A stretch of DNA of 45,065 nt from contig NTMA01000141.1 of assembly GCA_002917075.1 (NCBI GenBank), positions 1 to 45,065 of the forward strand, given 5' to 3'. The stretch comes from Hawksworthiomyces lignivorus. Its lineage: Eukaryota; Ascomycota; Sordariomycetes; Ophiostomatales; Ophiostomataceae. The notes under the pieces were generated by a model, which was given only the letters and a program-made list of their open reading frames with translations, ran no database searches and had not been told where the DNA came from. Below, one piece after another: positions 34,427 to 45,048 of the stretch (position 1 is its first letter; each line of letters opens with the position of its first letter). Made by a program: the position numbers and the translations under genes.

Positions 34427-35071
34427 ATGCTCTTCAAGGCCATCGTCTGCGCATCCCTCGCGGCCTCCGCCGCCGCCTCCATTGAGCTCTTCCCGGGCCA
34501 CCAGAACTTCAAGCGCGAGCTCGCCGCCCGCCAGACCTCCACCCTGGACCCGGAGGCCCAGGCCAGCGCCATGGAGGCCTGTATCACGCCCCTCGAGTCG
34601 GCCTACGCCTCGCTGCCCACGCCGCCGCCCGCCCTCGTCTCCTTCGAGCAGACCTTCTCCGCTGACCCTTGCACCTTCACCTGGCCTGCCAGCCTGGCGG
34701 GCATCGTCTCAACCTACGAGGCCGAGGTCTCCAGCTGGTACAAGGCCCACAGCGACGCCATCAACAGCGCCCTCAGCGAGTGCCCGCAGTACAGCAGCTA
34801 TGGGGGCGTTGCCGACACCACCATCGGTGGCGACCAGTGCTCCACGCGCGGCAGCAGCGGCTCCGGCTCCGGTGGCAGCGGCGGCAACGGCGGCTCTGCT
34901 GCCACTACCACTGGCGGCTCGGGTAGCAAGACCACCAACACTGCTGCTGCTGGTACCACCACGGGCGCCTCTGGGTCTGCCGCCACCCCCAACGCCGGTG
35001 CTCGGGATACTGCTCTCACCGGTGCTGCCGTGCTGGTTGCTGGTGTTCTCGGTGCCGTTGCTGCTCTGTAA
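34427..35071 (+). CDS. Small secreted GPI-anchored protein of unknown function
   Basis: A single exon of 214 residues, starting in the good fungal context CCAAAATG. The upstream in-frame ATG at 34280 would bury the signal peptide behind about 49 residues and is rejected. Signal peptide about 1-18; a KR pair at 29-30 may be a Kex2 site. The compact domain (about 45-140) has four Cys (52, 82, 119, 138), likely two disulfides, with ACITPLESAYASLPTPPP and a repeating SxWYxAHSDAINSAL helix. A Gly/Ser/Thr-rich stalk then leads to a C-terminal hydrophobic stretch (about 196-214), a GPI-attachment signal. The pattern resembles the fungal group often labelled infection structure specific protein (DUF7735-like). 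That label is from memory and uncertain. It probably sits in the cell wall or plasma membrane. Confidence 0.82.
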   Translation: MLFKAIVCASLAASAAASIELFPGHQNFKRELAARQTSTLDPEAQASAMEACITPLESAYASLPTPPPALVSFEQTFSADPCTFTWPASLAGIVSTYEAEVSSWYKAHSDAINSALSECPQYSSYGGVADTTIGGDQCSTRGSSGSGSGGSGGNGGSAATTTGGSGSKTTNTAAAGTTTGASGSAATPNAGARDTALTGAAVLVAGVLGAVAAL

Positions 35072-35397
35072 AGACGCGATTCACCATCACGATCAACCGA
35101 CTTTTTGCCTCCGGGTATTTCCCTACACTCTGACGCCTCTATATTTTGTGACTGCATTGGAGGACTGGGCTTGGATGTGGACTCGCCAAATTTATTGTCT
35201 ATAAGTGCTCAAGCAGGAGTTTCTTTTAATTCCATAATTTGACTTGCCATTTTCATATTTTATTTCTGTTGTTTCATACTTCGCTCTTTAATTCTCAACT
35301 GTGTGATACCGATATTACAAAGTAACAGTCAAAATAGAAGATAAAATGCACGGCTCATGCACAACTGGCCAAATCAACGAGAAATAAACACATTCCA

Positions 35398-35439
<42 letters not shown>

Positions 35440-35478
35440 ACAAACTGGTGCCGCGGTGCCAACAGGTGGGCCTGAGTT
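35072..35478. other. Convergent 3' intergenic region with A36 tract
   Basis: 407 bases between the ends of the plus-strand GPI gene and the minus-strand amine oxidase gene. It is AT-rich, with a run of 36 A at 35403-35438. Both transcripts must terminate here. Confidence 0.7.
35403..35438. repeat. Poly-A tract, 36 bases
   Basis: An uninterrupted A36, 41 bases beyond the amine oxidase stop (a T36 on that gene's sense strand). Length in the assembly may be inexact. No target-site duplication was seen to suggest a retroposed copy. Confidence 0.85.
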
Positions 35479-38203
35479 TTAAAACGAGAACGAGTCCATG
35501 TCATAGTACGGGTGGTTGGGGTCATACGGGTACTTGCGGACGACAATGTCGCCGCCGTAGCGCCAGAGGTCGGCCTGGCACACCTGAGAGCGGCCGTTGG
35601 TGTCGACGCCGAAGACGGTGCCGCCGTCGTAGTCGACGCGGACGGCGCTGCGGGTGCGGCGGCTGACGTCGCCGTCAAAGTAGTTGCTGGGAAAAAACTT
35701 GACGCCGGCCTGGGCCTCGGTGGTGACCGTGTTGGGCAGGTCGCCGGTGTGCGGCACGTGGTGCATGGCCAGGTTGATCCAGGCGACGAGGTCCTCCTGG
35801 CGCAGGCTCTCGCCGTCGGCGGCGAAGCGCGCAAAGTCGACGGGCGGGTTGTGCACGTCCTGGTTCTGGCGGCTGTGCGACGACCGCGGCTCCGTGTCCT
35901 TGCGCCGCGTGACGTGCACGTCGTGCTCGGCCCACCGCGCCGTGTTGACCAGCGACGACGAGTTGCGCACGGTCAGGTGCGCGCCCGCCGACGCGGGCGC
36001 GATGCGGTAGCCGCGGTGCTCGCCGTACGGCGTTGGCGCGTCCGTGTTGACAATGAGCAGCTGGCCCTGCGCGTTTGCGTCCCACTGGAAGCCGGTTTTG
36101 AGAGGATTAGAAGAAGAAAAAAAAAAACACAATCAAAACAATCAAAAAAATAAAAACGGTCGACTTACGTCCAGCTTGGCCTCGGTCTCGTTGTCGACAA
36201 ACTTGCGCTCCAGCATCATGGTGTTGCGCACCTTGCCGCCGCTCCAGGGGTACGTCTTGGACACGGGCACGTTGGACACGAGCAGCAGCGAGTTGTTGGT
36301 GCCCTTGATGTCGAAGTCGGCCTTGAAGTTGGCGACGTGGTCGTGCATGGCGCCGCTCAGCGCGTTGTGGATCTTGAAGCCGTAGTCCTCGTTGTGGGGG
36401 CCGAAGCCGCTGAGGATGTAGCCCGAGGCGCGCACGTCGAAGCCGATGCTGCCGTCCAGGCCAAAGGTGTAGCTGAAGGTGTAGTCGTAGTTGCCGACGG
36501 TGGCGACGGCGCGCACGACAAACTGCGTGTTCTTGGTGATGCTCACGTAGCCGCCCGAGGTGTGGCGCTGCAGGGCGTTGCTGTCGTCAAACTCGAACAG
36601 GCAGATGCTGTTGGGGTTCGTGTGCGTGGTCTCGTCGGTGAAGAAGGACGAGTTGAGGTACGTGGCGTACTGCGGGCAGTCGAAGCCGGGCACCAGCTCA
36701 AAGTTGTAGGGCCCGAAGCCGTAGTACGAGTCGAGGTAGGCGATGCTGGACAGGAACGGGTCGTTGCCGGCGTAGTGCGCGAGCGCCTCCTGGAACGCCA
36801 GCTCGTAGAGGATCCGCTCGCCGTCGTACCGGATGTCGTGGAGCGACAGGCCCGTGTCGGTGCTGAAGCCCAGGTAGAAGCTGAAGTCCATCCACTGGAC
36901 GTACTGCTTGGCGACGTCCACGCGGAACCGCGGCAGCGGCGACTGCGCTGCGGGCACCGGCGGCGGCGAGTCGTCCAGGGGCAGGGGGGTCCCCTGCCGG
37001 TCGGTGCCGGCCCACTCGCCGTCCTCGCCGCCCCGGACCTTCTCGAAGCCGGGGCTCCAGTACGCTTTCTGGAACGCCTCTGTAGTCTCGTAGAAGACGT
37101 TGTTGTAGAACCAGCCCTCGAGCTTCCACTTCTTTGGGTCTCGGCCAGTGATGTCCATCAAAAAGTACAGACCCTGTGGGAGCAAGGTTCCGCTGTCAAA
37201 GAGGCCGGTGCTCTGCCGCGCATACATGTGCCAGGTCTTGACGTGGCCGTCTTCGTCTTGCCACAGTGGGTCGATTGCGAGCGGGAAGAGCGCGTCTCCA
37301 AAGCCGCCGGAGGCCGTAGCGTTCCACAAATCCATGGTGATGTTTTCAATGGACTTGCCGATGGGGAAGATCCATTGCGAGTACAGCTGGTTGGCGTCCG
37401 CTTGCAAGTTTCGCACTCGGCCTTGTGTTTTCCGCGTAAACGGGTACTCGAGAGGCTCCCAGCGCGTGGTTACATTGTCGACAGGAAGCGGACCGACCAA
37501 GATATCCTGGTAGTTGGGACTCTCCGTGGTGCTGTTATCGATCAAGACGTGCGCATAGCGCTTAGGAGCTTTGCCATTTCTATCGAGGTAGGCGAGAACG
37601 TCTGATTTATTGGGGGCCATGAGCTCGACCAGTTGTCTAGCAAAAAGAACATTGTCAGCTCTGCTTTTCTCCTTTTTCTTCTTCCGCTCTCTGAATTCGC
37701 ATGTTTAGAGCCCACATAGTATTTTCCCATCGCTTCGGCGGCGCGTGCCCGGTGAAATTTGGCATCAGCCCGCCTCTATGCGTCCCATTGTGGCCTCCAT
37801 CTGTGTCGTTGCCAAAGAAGCCGCCGCCGAAAGGGAAGCGATCCGTAGTCTTGGTCAGGTTCAGCTCAGGTTGGTGAAACAACCAGCTCAGGACTGAGGC
37901 GGTCTCCGGGCCTGAAAGCGGTGCCCAGACGTTATTTTTGGGGGCTCTTGTGGCGGGCGCGTCTACCTGGCAAGCCGCGAATCTCGAGGGGTGGCCAGGC
38001 AGGGTGCCGTTTCCACTTGGATCAGACTGTCTCTTGCTCGGAGCGAAGTTCCTGTGGCGCCTGATCCGGTTCTGCTTGGACCATATCGACCGCAGGCTGG
38101 GGCGAGATGAGTCGGCAGCAACTAAGTCAACGCAAAGAACAGCCACAACAGCTAGGTACAGCAGCATCATGGCTGTCGACGTCGACTGCCGAAATGACCA
38201 CAT
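35479..38203 (-). CDS. Secreted copper amine oxidase
   Basis: Three exons, 38203-37716, 37636-36169 and 36084-35479, give about 853 residues. Intron 1 (79 bases) uses the less usual donor GTGGGC but restores WENTIQLVELMAPNKSD. Intron 2 (84 bases) joins AKLD to WDANAQGQLLIVN. A signal peptide (hydrophobic 12-29) and a KR pair near 57 suggest secretion and Kex2 processing. All key residues are visible: catalytic Asp in YLDSYYGFG (about 465), the topaquinone precursor Tyr in VGNYDY (about 546), the copper pair HDH (594, 596) and the third His in MHHVPHTGDLP (about 760-761). The enzyme oxidises primary amines to aldehyde, H2O2 and ammonia using Cu and topaquinone. It has many N-glycosylation sites. 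The exact start could be the MM at residues 12-13. Substrate preference is unknown. Confidence 0.93.
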
Positions 38204-39196
38204 CTCTCGATTTGTTATCGCTGCTTTTTTTTTAGTCCTACCACAATATCCAACTTCTTCCTACGTATAGCTGCATGCAGTACAGTCACCTTGCGAAGCT
38301 ATCTAGCTGGGAGTTCTAAATCGTCTTCTTATATAAACTTGTCTAACTAAATGAGCTGTTTAAACTGCAGGTTCAGTTGCTTCTCCCATCAGACGATGTA
38401 GGAACGAGGAAACAGATGGCTAAAGACAGTATATTCAGCCTGCGAGGTAGCTACGTTGACATGCCAGCTTCTAAGTTTTACATCATGAAAACAGGATCTT
38501 CGGTGTAAGTGGTGGGATTGAGTTCTCGAAGCGGAGAGATCCAGAAAAATGGAAGTAACGTGCCGTCGAAAAAAGCAGCTGTTGAGAATTATCCGCCGGT
38601 AGTAAAATCGATTAATTAAATCTCGCAGACTGTACATAATATTCCGTTGCAAATCTACGCGACGGCAGAGACCATCTAGAATAGGGGATGCTTACTAGAA
38701 AAGGAACGCTTCAGGCTTGGACGGCACGGATAAGACCCGACTTTATCGCTGCGGAGAGAGCTTCCTATCCCTTCAGCCTTAGGGTCGTGTCTCTGGGTCG
38801 AGAGTCGTGTTAAGCAATTTAAGCTTTTTTAATCTTTGCAAAAAGTTTACCCTATGAGAACGGATAGCCCAAGCTCCTCGCGACATGTTATTTCGTCGTT
38901 GGTTGTGTTCGTGGCTGGGCTGTATTGCTTCTTTGCAGGCCTGCTGTCCGAAAAAGAAGTTTCATTGACTCTTGTGGCACGACGATGGCTGACACAGGAC
39001 TGATCATAGAGAGTCTCTGGCACGACAAAGGCGCTATTTAATTTCGAGGAATAGTACACTGAAGTTTGACATATATGGGCGATAAATATATGTACACGAC
39101 GTAGCCCGTTCCCATGTCCTTTTTCGCGTTCTCTCCCCCTCCCCCACTCACCCCCTTCCACCCTTCCCCCCTTCCCCCCTTTCTCTCCTAGGCCAT
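38204..39196. other. Intergenic between amine oxidase and enoyl-CoA hydratase
   Basis: About 990 bases between two minus-strand genes. It holds the amine oxidase promoter and the hydratase 3' UTR, including a C-rich stretch at about 39134-39180. No other gene seen. Confidence 0.6.
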
Positions 39197-40072
39197 TTAC
39201 AGCTTGCTGTCCTTCCAGATGGCAGGCCGGCGCTCGACGAAGCTGAGCACGCCCTCCTTCATGTTGTCTGCGCCGTCCATCTGGCCGTAGATGCCGCGCT
39301 CGAGCAGCTCGGTGCCCAGCTCGGGCCCGACGCCCTCCCAGCCGAGGCGCAGCCCTTCGCGCGACACGATGACGGCGTCGGGCGAGTTGGCGGCGACGGC
39401 GGCGGCCAGGCGCAGGGCCTCGCGCAGGGCGGCGGGCCCGTCGGGCACGACGGCGTTGACGATGCCCCAGCGCTCCATCTCGGCGGCGGTGAACATGCGG
39501 CCGGTCAGGGCCATCTCGGCGGCGCGCTGGCGGCCGACGGTGCGCACGACGCGCGGCAGCGCGCCGGCGATGGCCACGACGCCGCGCGTTACCTCGGGCA
39601 GCCCAAACTTGGCGTCGGCCGCCGCCACCACCATGTCGCAGTTGAGCGCCACCTCCATGCCGCCGCCCAGGCACAGGCCGTTGACGGCGGCGATGACCGG
39701 CTTCTTGCCAGTGCGGTTGCTCAGCCCCGCAAAGCCCGACGATGTCCACCGTGCGGTCGTCGGGCCGGGGTCGGCGGCGGCAGCGGCACCGCCAGCGGCG
39801 GCGGCTGCCCGCTTGTTGTTCCGCTCGTGCCACTCCTTGAGGTCGGCGCCGGCGCAGAACGCGCGGCCGGTGCCCGTCAGCACGGCGCAGCGCAGCGTCT
39901 TCTCATTATCATACCAGCGGAAGAGGCCGTCAAAGGCGGCATGGTAGGTGGACGGCAGAGAGTTGAGCTGGCGGGGGCGGTTGATGGTGACGAGGAGGAC
40001 GTGCGGGGAAGGAAACGTGACGAGGACGTCCTTGATGGCCGGCGGCGGCGTGGAGAACTGAGGAGATGACAT
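39197..40072 (-). CDS. Peroxisomal enoyl-CoA hydratase/isomerase (crotonase fold, PTS1)
   Basis: A single exon of 291 residues, starting at MSSPQF. An in-frame ATG at 40093 would add seven residues; I prefer the shorter form because targeting is C-terminal. The last three residues, SKL, are a textbook PTS1 signal for Pex5 import. Crotonase motifs are present: AFCAGADLKE (71-80, oxyanion-hole strand) and NGLCLGGGMEVALNCD (131-146) with Glu140, then FGLPEVTRGV with Glu160. Both catalytic Glu of true hydratases are therefore kept. An Ala/Gly-rich insertion (about 86-105) sits just after the first motif. The likely role is hydration of 2-enoyl-CoA in peroxisomal beta-oxidation or a related side-chain pathway; the substrate is unknown. 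Confidence 0.9.
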   Translation of the reverse strand: MSSPQFSTPPPAIKDVLVTFPSPHVLLVTINRPRQLNSLPSTYHAAFDGLFRWYDNEKTLRCAVLTGTGRAFCAGADLKEWHERNNKRAAAAAGGAAAAADPGPTTARWTSSGFAGLSNRTGKKPVIAAVNGLCLGGGMEVALNCDMVVAAADAKFGLPEVTRGVVAIAGALPRVVRTVGRQRAAEMALTGRMFTAAEMERWGIVNAVVPDGPAALREALRLAAAVAANSPDAVIVSREGLRLGWEGVGPELGTELLERGIYGQMDGADNMKEGVLSFVERRPAIWKDSKL

Positions 40073-40764
40073 GGCGATACAGCGACGAAGCAATCAGTAG
40101 ACACTACTTTCTATAATACTAGAGAATGGAATGGAATTGGCTGTATTGCTTCACGATAAGTTTCGCTCTGCACCGACTTAGAGCGGCTTCTGGCGGAGGG
40201 TGCTGTCGTTTTAGCGCATTCCCGGAAAATCTGGGGTAAGCTGCCCGCCTTCATTGCTGATTTGGCTTCATTAGTTTGGGGTAGTACATACCTCGGCTGC
40301 CGGTTATCTTCTCCGCAGCGAGCGGGCGGTTGTGTTGCACACATGCATATAAGACAAAGTGTCGTAGCTGGCCTGGCTGCAACATCAAGTCCTTGCAGGG
40401 CCATCGTATTTGCACTGTCGAGAAGAAATACACAACGAAGACAGCAAAGCCATCACTCTGCCCCAATAGAAACTCCTTTTCTTTTTTGAATCAAGTAGAT
40501 CACCAATTTACATACACACGCAACAAAAAAAGAGGACAAAATGCTTATTATACAGTTTTACACTTGTTTGGGTCCGTTCCTCCCATCCTGTGATCCAAAG
40601 CCGTAGACACACGCTTTCTGTAAATACCAAAGAGAGGATCTCGACGCAAAAAAAAAGTGGTCGTAGTACTGTTTCCCATCGCTTCTTAGCGACTCCCTTT
40701 CTCCCTCCTCCCTCTTCCGGCTTAGGCATCGCGGCCAATCTCCCCTCCTGGTCTCTGTATGCTC
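40073..40764. other. Intergenic between hydratase and RBM25 genes
   Basis: 692 bases, promoter of the hydratase and 3' UTR of RBM25, both on the minus strand. No further feature supported. Confidence 0.6.
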
Positions 40765-43555
40765 TCATGCCGGCAGGCCGCGCTTCTCGCTCTCGGTGAA
40801 GAAGATGACCATGCGCCAGAGCTTCTTGACGAGGTCCTCGGCGGCCTCGTCGAGGGCCTCCTGCAGCTCCTCGACCAGGGCCTGGGGCGAGCCGTGCTGG
40901 CGCAGGTGGGTCTCGACGACCTCGACGAGGAACTGCTCCTGCACGCCCAGGTACTCGACGACCTTCTTCTCGACAAAGGGCCGCAGCTTGTCGCGGATGA
41001 CGGCGTCGTCGAGGCCGTCCCAGTGCACGGGCCAGGCCCACAGGCCCTCGCGCTCCGTGGGGATCTCCTGGGCCAGGGCGCGCACGGCCTGGTTGAGCTC
41101 CTCGTCGGACAGGCGCGCCGAGGCGGCCATGGGCTCGAACTTGATGGGCACCAGCTGGCGCTTGGTGGCGCCCTCGTGCTCCTCGTCGTCGAGCAGGCCC
41201 TCGACCTCGGCCACGGTGCGGCGCGTGGGCCCGCCGCGCTGGGCCTGGTTGCGCTGGGCGGCGGCGCCAAAGGAGATGGTGACGCGCTGCGGCGCCGCCG
41301 CTGCAGAGGCGGTGGTGGCGGCCGGATGAGACGGCTTGCGCTGCTGTAGCTCCTGGGCCTGCTGCTCGAGGAACGAGTCGGCCATGCCGCGGGCGGCTTC
41401 CATGTCGGCGGCCTGGCGGCGCAGCTCGTCCTGCTCCTGGCGGCGGTCCTCGGCGTCGCGCTTCTCCTCCTCGGCGCGGTCGTGGCCGCGCTTGCGCAGC
41501 CACGTGGCGTGGTCGCGCCCGTACAGCACGCTGCGCTCGCGCTCGTCGTCCCAGGTCGCGTCCCGCGCCAGCTGCTCGGCGCGGTCGCGCGCCGCCTTCT
41601 CCGCGTCGTCCCGGTCCCGGTCCTTCTCGCGCTCCAGCGCCGCCGCCCGCTGCCGCTCCCGGTTCACCCACTTGCGCTCCGCCTCCTGGTACATCTTGTC
41701 GTCTTCCGCCTGCTGCCGCCGTCGCTCGCGCCGGTACAGCTCCTCGTCGCTCGCCTCCGTGTCTGGGTCGTCGTCGTCGCCGCTGTGGCGGTGATCCCCG
41801 CCGTTGGTGGTCCCGCCGTTGACAAAGTTGATGTTGCGCGACCGCGGCCCCGACGGTGCCGCGGCGGCGCTGCCCCGCGGGCCTAGCGGGATGTTGTTGG
41901 TGCTCGACTGCGCCGACGACGCCGCCGCTGCTGCTGGCGACCCTCCTCGCCGCGCCAGCCGCGCGTTGTTCTCCTCGCCGTTGCGCCGCCGCTCCATCTC
42001 CTCCAGCTCCTGCTCGCGCTTCAGCCGCTCCAGGTCGCGCTGGTTGCTACGCTCGCGGAAGGACGCAATCTCCGACGCCACAATCTCCCGCATCTCTGCC
42101 GGTATGTCCGCCAGCTCGTCGTCCTGCGCCAGCGGTATGTTGACGACCTCTACGCTGCCGTCGCCCGCGGCTCCCGCGTCCGTCATCTTCACGTCGCCGT
42201 CTGCGCCCTCCCGCGCCGCGTCCCGCGCCGGCGGGAAGAACAGGTCGTGGATGGCCGCCTCAAAGGCCGCCCGGCTGGCTTCGCGCCGTGCCTTGGCTGC
42301 CGCCGCCGCTTCTTCGCTCTGCTTCGCCTGGTGCGCCTCGATGTACTGCAGGCTGACCGGATCCACGGCGACCTGCAGCGGCACCTTGTCGATGCCCTTG
42401 TATGGGCCGCCGTCGTCGGCATCGTCATCGCTGGCGCCGTCTTCCTTCTCCTCGGCATTCTTGTCGTCCTCGTCCTCGTTCTCGTCTTCGTCGCTCTTGC
42501 CGCTGGGTTTCCACGTCTTCTTGTCCTTGTCGGACGCCGCGGTCTTCTCGTCGGCGTCAGCGGACGCGTCTCGCGGTTCCTGCTTCTTCAGCGGCACCTT
42601 GACGCCTTTCAACAGTTCAATAGCCGACGCAAGAGAGTCGACGTCCTCGTACTGTGCAAAGCCAAACAGCTCACCCTTGTGGTCGGACAGGTGCGACTGC
42701 GCCGAGTCCCACCGCCGCAGCCGGCCCACCAGCCCTAGCAGGCGCTCCAGCGCCTGCTCGCCGCCCACGCCGTCCGGCACCTTGTGCACGAAGATGGTCC
42801 GCAGCTTCTCGTCGTTCGTCGGCGGCACCTGCGCCTGCATTGTGTCACGGATGGCCGCACGTGTCTGGTCCAGGCTGCTGCCGCCACCACCGGGACCGCC
42901 TGAATTACCGCCGCCAGGGCCGCCACCAAATCGGTCGTGCCGAAAGTCAGGGCGCATCGGGCCCCCGCCGTTGCTGCTGACGGCTGAGAGTGGCGTTTCG
43001 GAGTCGCGTCGGCCGATTGGTGCTGCTGGCAGGTTAGGTCGCGGAGGGAGCGAGGAGACACCGGAGCTGCCACCTAGCCGGATCACGGGGGCATTGAAGT
43101 TGATGTTGGGTGGTGGTTGGAAGGAGGGGGGGATTCCGCTTGGTCGATTAGCTTGTGTCGCACTGGGAGGCTGCTGTACACCAGGAGGTGGTGCCATGCC
43201 CGGAGCAGGAGACATGCCTGGAGGCGGGCCTGGAAAGATACGTGTCAGCATGCAAAAAAAAGAAAGACCAAGATAGCCAAGGTCTCTAGCGGCGCGTCGG
43301 TAGAAGAAATTCGGAGTGTGCTCTTACCTAGGCCCGGAACACCCATGCCAGGCACGGGGTTTGCGCCGGGGTACGGGTTGAAGTTTGGAGGCGGCCCATA
43401 GCGGTGGCCTACAGAAGTGGCATGTCAGTATCGCAGTTCGAACTTTGCAGATAGTCTTAAGCTAAGACAATGTCAAAAAGAAAAAGAAAAAGCAAAAGAA
43501 GAAAAATCAAACACGCAAGCAGCACGACGGTACCTCCATATGGGTTGTATGCCAT
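40765..43555 (-). CDS. RBM25/Snu71-type splicing factor (RRM + PWI)
   Basis: Three exons, 43555-43534, 43408-43328 and 43229-40765 (introns 125 and 98 bases), encode 855 residues. Exon 1 is only 22 bases (MAYNPYG plus a split Gly); joined, the N-terminus reads MAYNPYGGHRYGPPPNFNPYP. Order of domains: a Pro/Gly-rich N-terminus (1-150); one RRM (about 177-249) with RNP2-like TIFVHK and RNP1-like FGFAQYED; an acidic and Lys-rich linker; a long Arg/Glu/Asp-rich coiled region (about 400-650) like the RE/RD-rich part of RBM25; and a C-terminal PWI domain (about 745-855), starting near WPVHWDGLDD. RBM25 and yeast Snu71 act with the U1 snRNP at 5' splice sites in the nucleus. The call is firm. The gene is divergent from the bS21m gene. 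Confidence 0.92.
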
Positions 43556-44133
43556 CGTGGGTTGATGGCAGTGGCTCTGTTCGTCAGTCGCTATAAGAAC
43601 GATTCAGACCCTAGTAGGAGAAATGGAAAGCTCTTTTAAGGTTCAGTAAGAAGCTGCATCACCATGCAACATCAGAGAGACAATCAGACACGTGCTGAGA
43701 CGTGGTATTGAGGCGGGTATATGAACGAAGAGAGACAGCGAACAGTAAAAAAGTAGGAAAAATGCGACGAGGCTTCACAGAAAAGTCGCCGAGGCACTGT
43801 AGCCAACCAAAAAGGAAATTTACTGGGCGGAGCTGTTGGCGCCTTCCCGCGTTGTCGCGCAAAGCCGGCGACGGAATATCTTATGGCCGATAGGAAATTT
43901 TGGTGATGGCTGCACCGAAAGGCCGAAAAGCCTCAGGCGACCAGTGAACGGCATATCCATCACAGCTCTCCATTGAAGCGTCCAATCTGGAATGAGGGGC
44001 TTGCCAGATTGTCTGAAAGGCGAATTGAGTGCTACTTCTCGACGGAACCTAAAGAAAAGAAGAGACGAACACCGCGCCCAAAGAGACGGACAGAAGCTGA
44101 CGTCCATCTCTGCACGCAACAGAGCAGCCAGCT
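43556..44133. promoter_or_regulatory. Divergent promoter between RBM25 and bS21m
   Basis: 578 bases between the starts of a minus-strand and a plus-strand gene, so both promoters must lie here. No clear TATA box is seen, in keeping with housekeeping genes. Open frames in it are short and unsupported. Confidence 0.6.
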
Positions 44134-44790
44134 ATGGAGCTCTCACGAGTCACGCGTGCTGCTCTAGGCGGCCCCTCCTCGGCAACTATCTTTGCTCGTT
44201 TGTCTAGTATGAGCAGGTCACCATTTACGACACCATTTGCACTGCAGAGACAGCTCTCTACGACAGCCGCCCGCCTCGCACCGCCTCCCTCGTCCAGCAC
44301 CCCATCCTGGCCGCCAAAACGGTCCCCGCAGCAGTCCTCTTCACCATCCGCACAGCCAAACCGCAACACCTCAAGCAGCGGCACCCCCTCCAGCTCCTCG
44401 CCCTCCTCTACTTCGCCTTCGTCCGACCCCCTGAAGGACCTCTACTCGTCCGACAACCCGGCCCAGTGGGCCATGTGGTCGAGCGACGACTTTTACAAGC
44501 GGCACGTGGCGGGGGGCAAGCCGCGCGGCGCGCCGAAGCTGATGCTGCGGCCCAAGACCGGCCGCACGGTGCACGTCAGCGGCAACGTGGACCAGGCGCG
44601 GGCCTTTGTCCTGCTGGACATCCGCTGCAAGCAGAACCGCGTGCCCGCCGACTTCCAGCGCCAGCGCTTCCACGAGCGGCCGGGCCTCAAGCGCAAGCGC
44701 CTGCGCAGCCAGCGGTGGCGCTTTAAGTTCCAGGACGCCTTCAGGTCCACCGTGCTGCGCGTTAAGGAGCTCGCCCGGCAGGGGTGGTAG
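44134..44790 (+). CDS. MRP21: Mitochondrial small-subunit ribosomal protein bS21m (MRP21)
   Basis: A single exon of 218 residues. The N-terminus (1-50) is basic, rich in Ser/Ala/Arg and poor in acidic residues, as expected of a mitochondrial presequence; a second ATG at residue 26 is a possible alternative start. A Ser/Pro-rich linker (50-100) follows. The conserved S21 domain occupies about 140-218: VSGNVDQARAFVLLDIRCKQNR, then RQRFHERPGLKRKRLRSQRWR. The RFHExxGxKRKRxxSxRWR signature is diagnostic. It should be a component of the mitochondrial 37S subunit. The gene shares its upstream region with the nuclear splicing factor RBM25. Confidence 0.92.
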   Translation: MELSRVTRAALGGPSSATIFARLSSMSRSPFTTPFALQRQLSTTAARLAPPPSSSTPSWPPKRSPQQSSSPSAQPNRNTSSSGTPSSSSPSSTSPSSDPLKDLYSSDNPAQWAMWSSDDFYKRHVAGGKPRGAPKLMLRPKTGRTVHVSGNVDQARAFVLLDIRCKQNRVPADFQRQRFHERPGLKRKRLRSQRWRFKFQDAFRSTVLRVKELARQGW

Positions 44791-45020
44791 GCGCTGAGAG
44801 CGCGGGCGGAGCAGGGCTGCAGGGCTGCGGCAGAGCTGCAGAAGCTGCAGAGGAGAGGAAACTCTGCGGCAGGAAGCACACGAGATGGTCTGTGTACATA
44901 AAAGAAAACACATTGTCATACATGTATTATAGCATTAAAAATGAAAAATGTCTACTTGGCTCTGCATCGTCCCAGAATGAACTGTCTTATCGTCTACATT
45001 CCCACGGTGCTGCGGGAGGG

Positions 45021-45032
45021 AACCCTAACCCT
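45021..45032. repeat. Two telomere-type units (AACCCT x2)
   Basis: AACCCTAACCCT lies 34 bases before the end of the window. Two units are far too few for a telomere by themselves. It may be a telobox-like promoter element of a gene beyond the edge, or chance. Confidence 0.5.
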
Positions 45033-45048
45033 CACTCTGGCTCTCGCC

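Noticed and set aside
36337..37605. A 422-codon plus-strand open frame antisense to the amine oxidase
   Set aside because: It mirrors the conserved minus-strand coding exon. Its Val/Gly/Ala-rich translation has no domain, and high GC at third positions removes antisense stops.
40508..41671. A 387-codon minus-strand frame within the RBM25 locus
   Set aside because: Low-complexity Arg/Gly/Ala translation in another frame of the same strand; the RBM25 frame carries the RRM and PWI domains.
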